Source: Pseudomonas peli
GTDB taxonomy: Bacteria > Pseudomonadota > Gammaproteobacteria > Pseudomonadales > Pseudomonadaceae
Length of the DNA stretch: 64,000 nucleotides
Direction: 5' to 3'
NCBI RefSeq assembly: GCF_900099645.1
Contig: NZ_FMTL01000003.1
Span: 434,001 to 498,000 of the forward strand
A program made the position numbers and the translations under genes. Below are positions 63,711 to 64,000 of this stretch, piece after piece. A model generated the notes under the pieces. That model was not told the DNA's origin, did not search any database, and worked only from the letters and a program-made list of their open reading frames with translations. Every line of letters begins with the position of its first letter. Position 1 is the first letter of the stretch.

Positions 63711-64000
63711 ATGCCTGATTACAAGGCCCCCTTGCGTGATATCCGTTTCGTACGCGACGAACTGCTCGGTTACGAAGCGCATTATCAGAGCCTGCCTGGC
63801 TGCCAGGACGCTACTCCGGACATGGTTGACGCCATCCTTGAAGAAGGCGCCAAGTTCTGTGAGCAAGTGCTGTCGCCACTGAATCGTGTAGGTGACACCG
63901 AAGGTTGCACCTGGTCCCCGGAAGGCGTGAAAACCCCTACCGGCTTTAAAGAAGCCTATCAGCAGTATGTTGAAGGCGGCTGGCCGAGCCTGGCGCACGA
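63711..64000 (+). CDS. Acyl-CoA dehydrogenase, N-terminal part (3' end outside window)
   Basis: The first 96 residues of an acyl-CoA dehydrogenase of the long (about 600-residue) FadE5/DmdC-like type are visible, with [20 protein letters not shown], a typical N-terminus, and [16 protein letters not shown]. The catalytic part lies beyond the window. The gene has its own promoter with a PsrA-type site, consistent with fatty-acid beta-oxidation. From memory it corresponds to PA0506 or PA0508 of P. aeruginosa. Confidence 0.85.
   Translation, partial: MPDYKAPLRDIRFVRDELLGYEAHYQSLPGCQDATPDMVDAILEEGAKFCEQVLSPLNRVGDTEGCTWSPEGVKTPTGFKEAYQQYVEGGWPSLAH

Overview
The window is a GC-rich Gram-negative chromosome segment that reads as Pseudomonas sensu lato. 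The evidence is the gbc/dgc/sox betaine-degradation cluster, the creBC/creD, FecI-FecR-TonB receptor, glcB and bioBFHCD neighbourhoods in characteristic Pseudomonas order, and Pseudomonas-type intergenic repeats. No rRNA, tRNA, insertion sequence, prophage or CRISPR array was seen.

About 1-20.2 kb holds a nearly complete pathway from glycine betaine to glycine and onward. It contains the 3' end of gbcA (glycine betaine to dimethylglycine), an operon with an M19 dipeptidase-like protein, a DUF5943 protein, dgcA, dgcB, a dedicated ETF pair and a small protein (dimethylglycine to sarcosine, with electrons to the quinone pool), a divergent threonine aldolase, glyA, soxBDAG (sarcosine to glycine), purU and fdhA. 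GlyA, PurU and FdhA handle the one-carbon units released by demethylation. A TorT-like periplasmic binding protein follows directly.

About 21.3-37.5 kb is housekeeping and signalling. It includes a frameshifted acyltransferase, an HD-GYP protein, a chemoreceptor, CreBC and its effector CreD, small stress or membrane proteins, and a DUF4212/sodium-solute symporter pair. About 37.6-43 kb is an iron-uptake module (PepSY protein, TonB receptor with signalling domain, FecR, FecI-type sigma factor). About 43-53 kb has trhP, a DnaQ-like exonuclease with a CNMP/CBS/DUF294 protein, a chemoreceptor-porin-periplasmic binding protein operon, and malate synthase G.

About 53-64 kb has a GNAT protein, a GcvR-like ACT protein, rarD, srkA, comF, the five-gene biotin operon bioBFHCD, two small proteins, and the start of an acyl-CoA dehydrogenase gene. 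From memory of P. aeruginosa PAO1, the first 20 kb corresponds to PA5396-PA5421 and most of the rest to about PA0460-PA0508, so the window appears to join two blocks that are far apart in that genome.

The observations I consider most useful are a BirA-type operator overlapping the bioB -35 box, a PsrA-type site at the acyl-CoA dehydrogenase promoter, loss of metal ligands in the M19 protein, loss of one iron-sulfur cysteine in DgcA, the chemoreceptor-porin-binding protein operon, a cluster of DnaA boxes beside rarD, and a single-base frameshift in the acyltransferase. I did not find a clear, wholly new defence or biosynthetic system.
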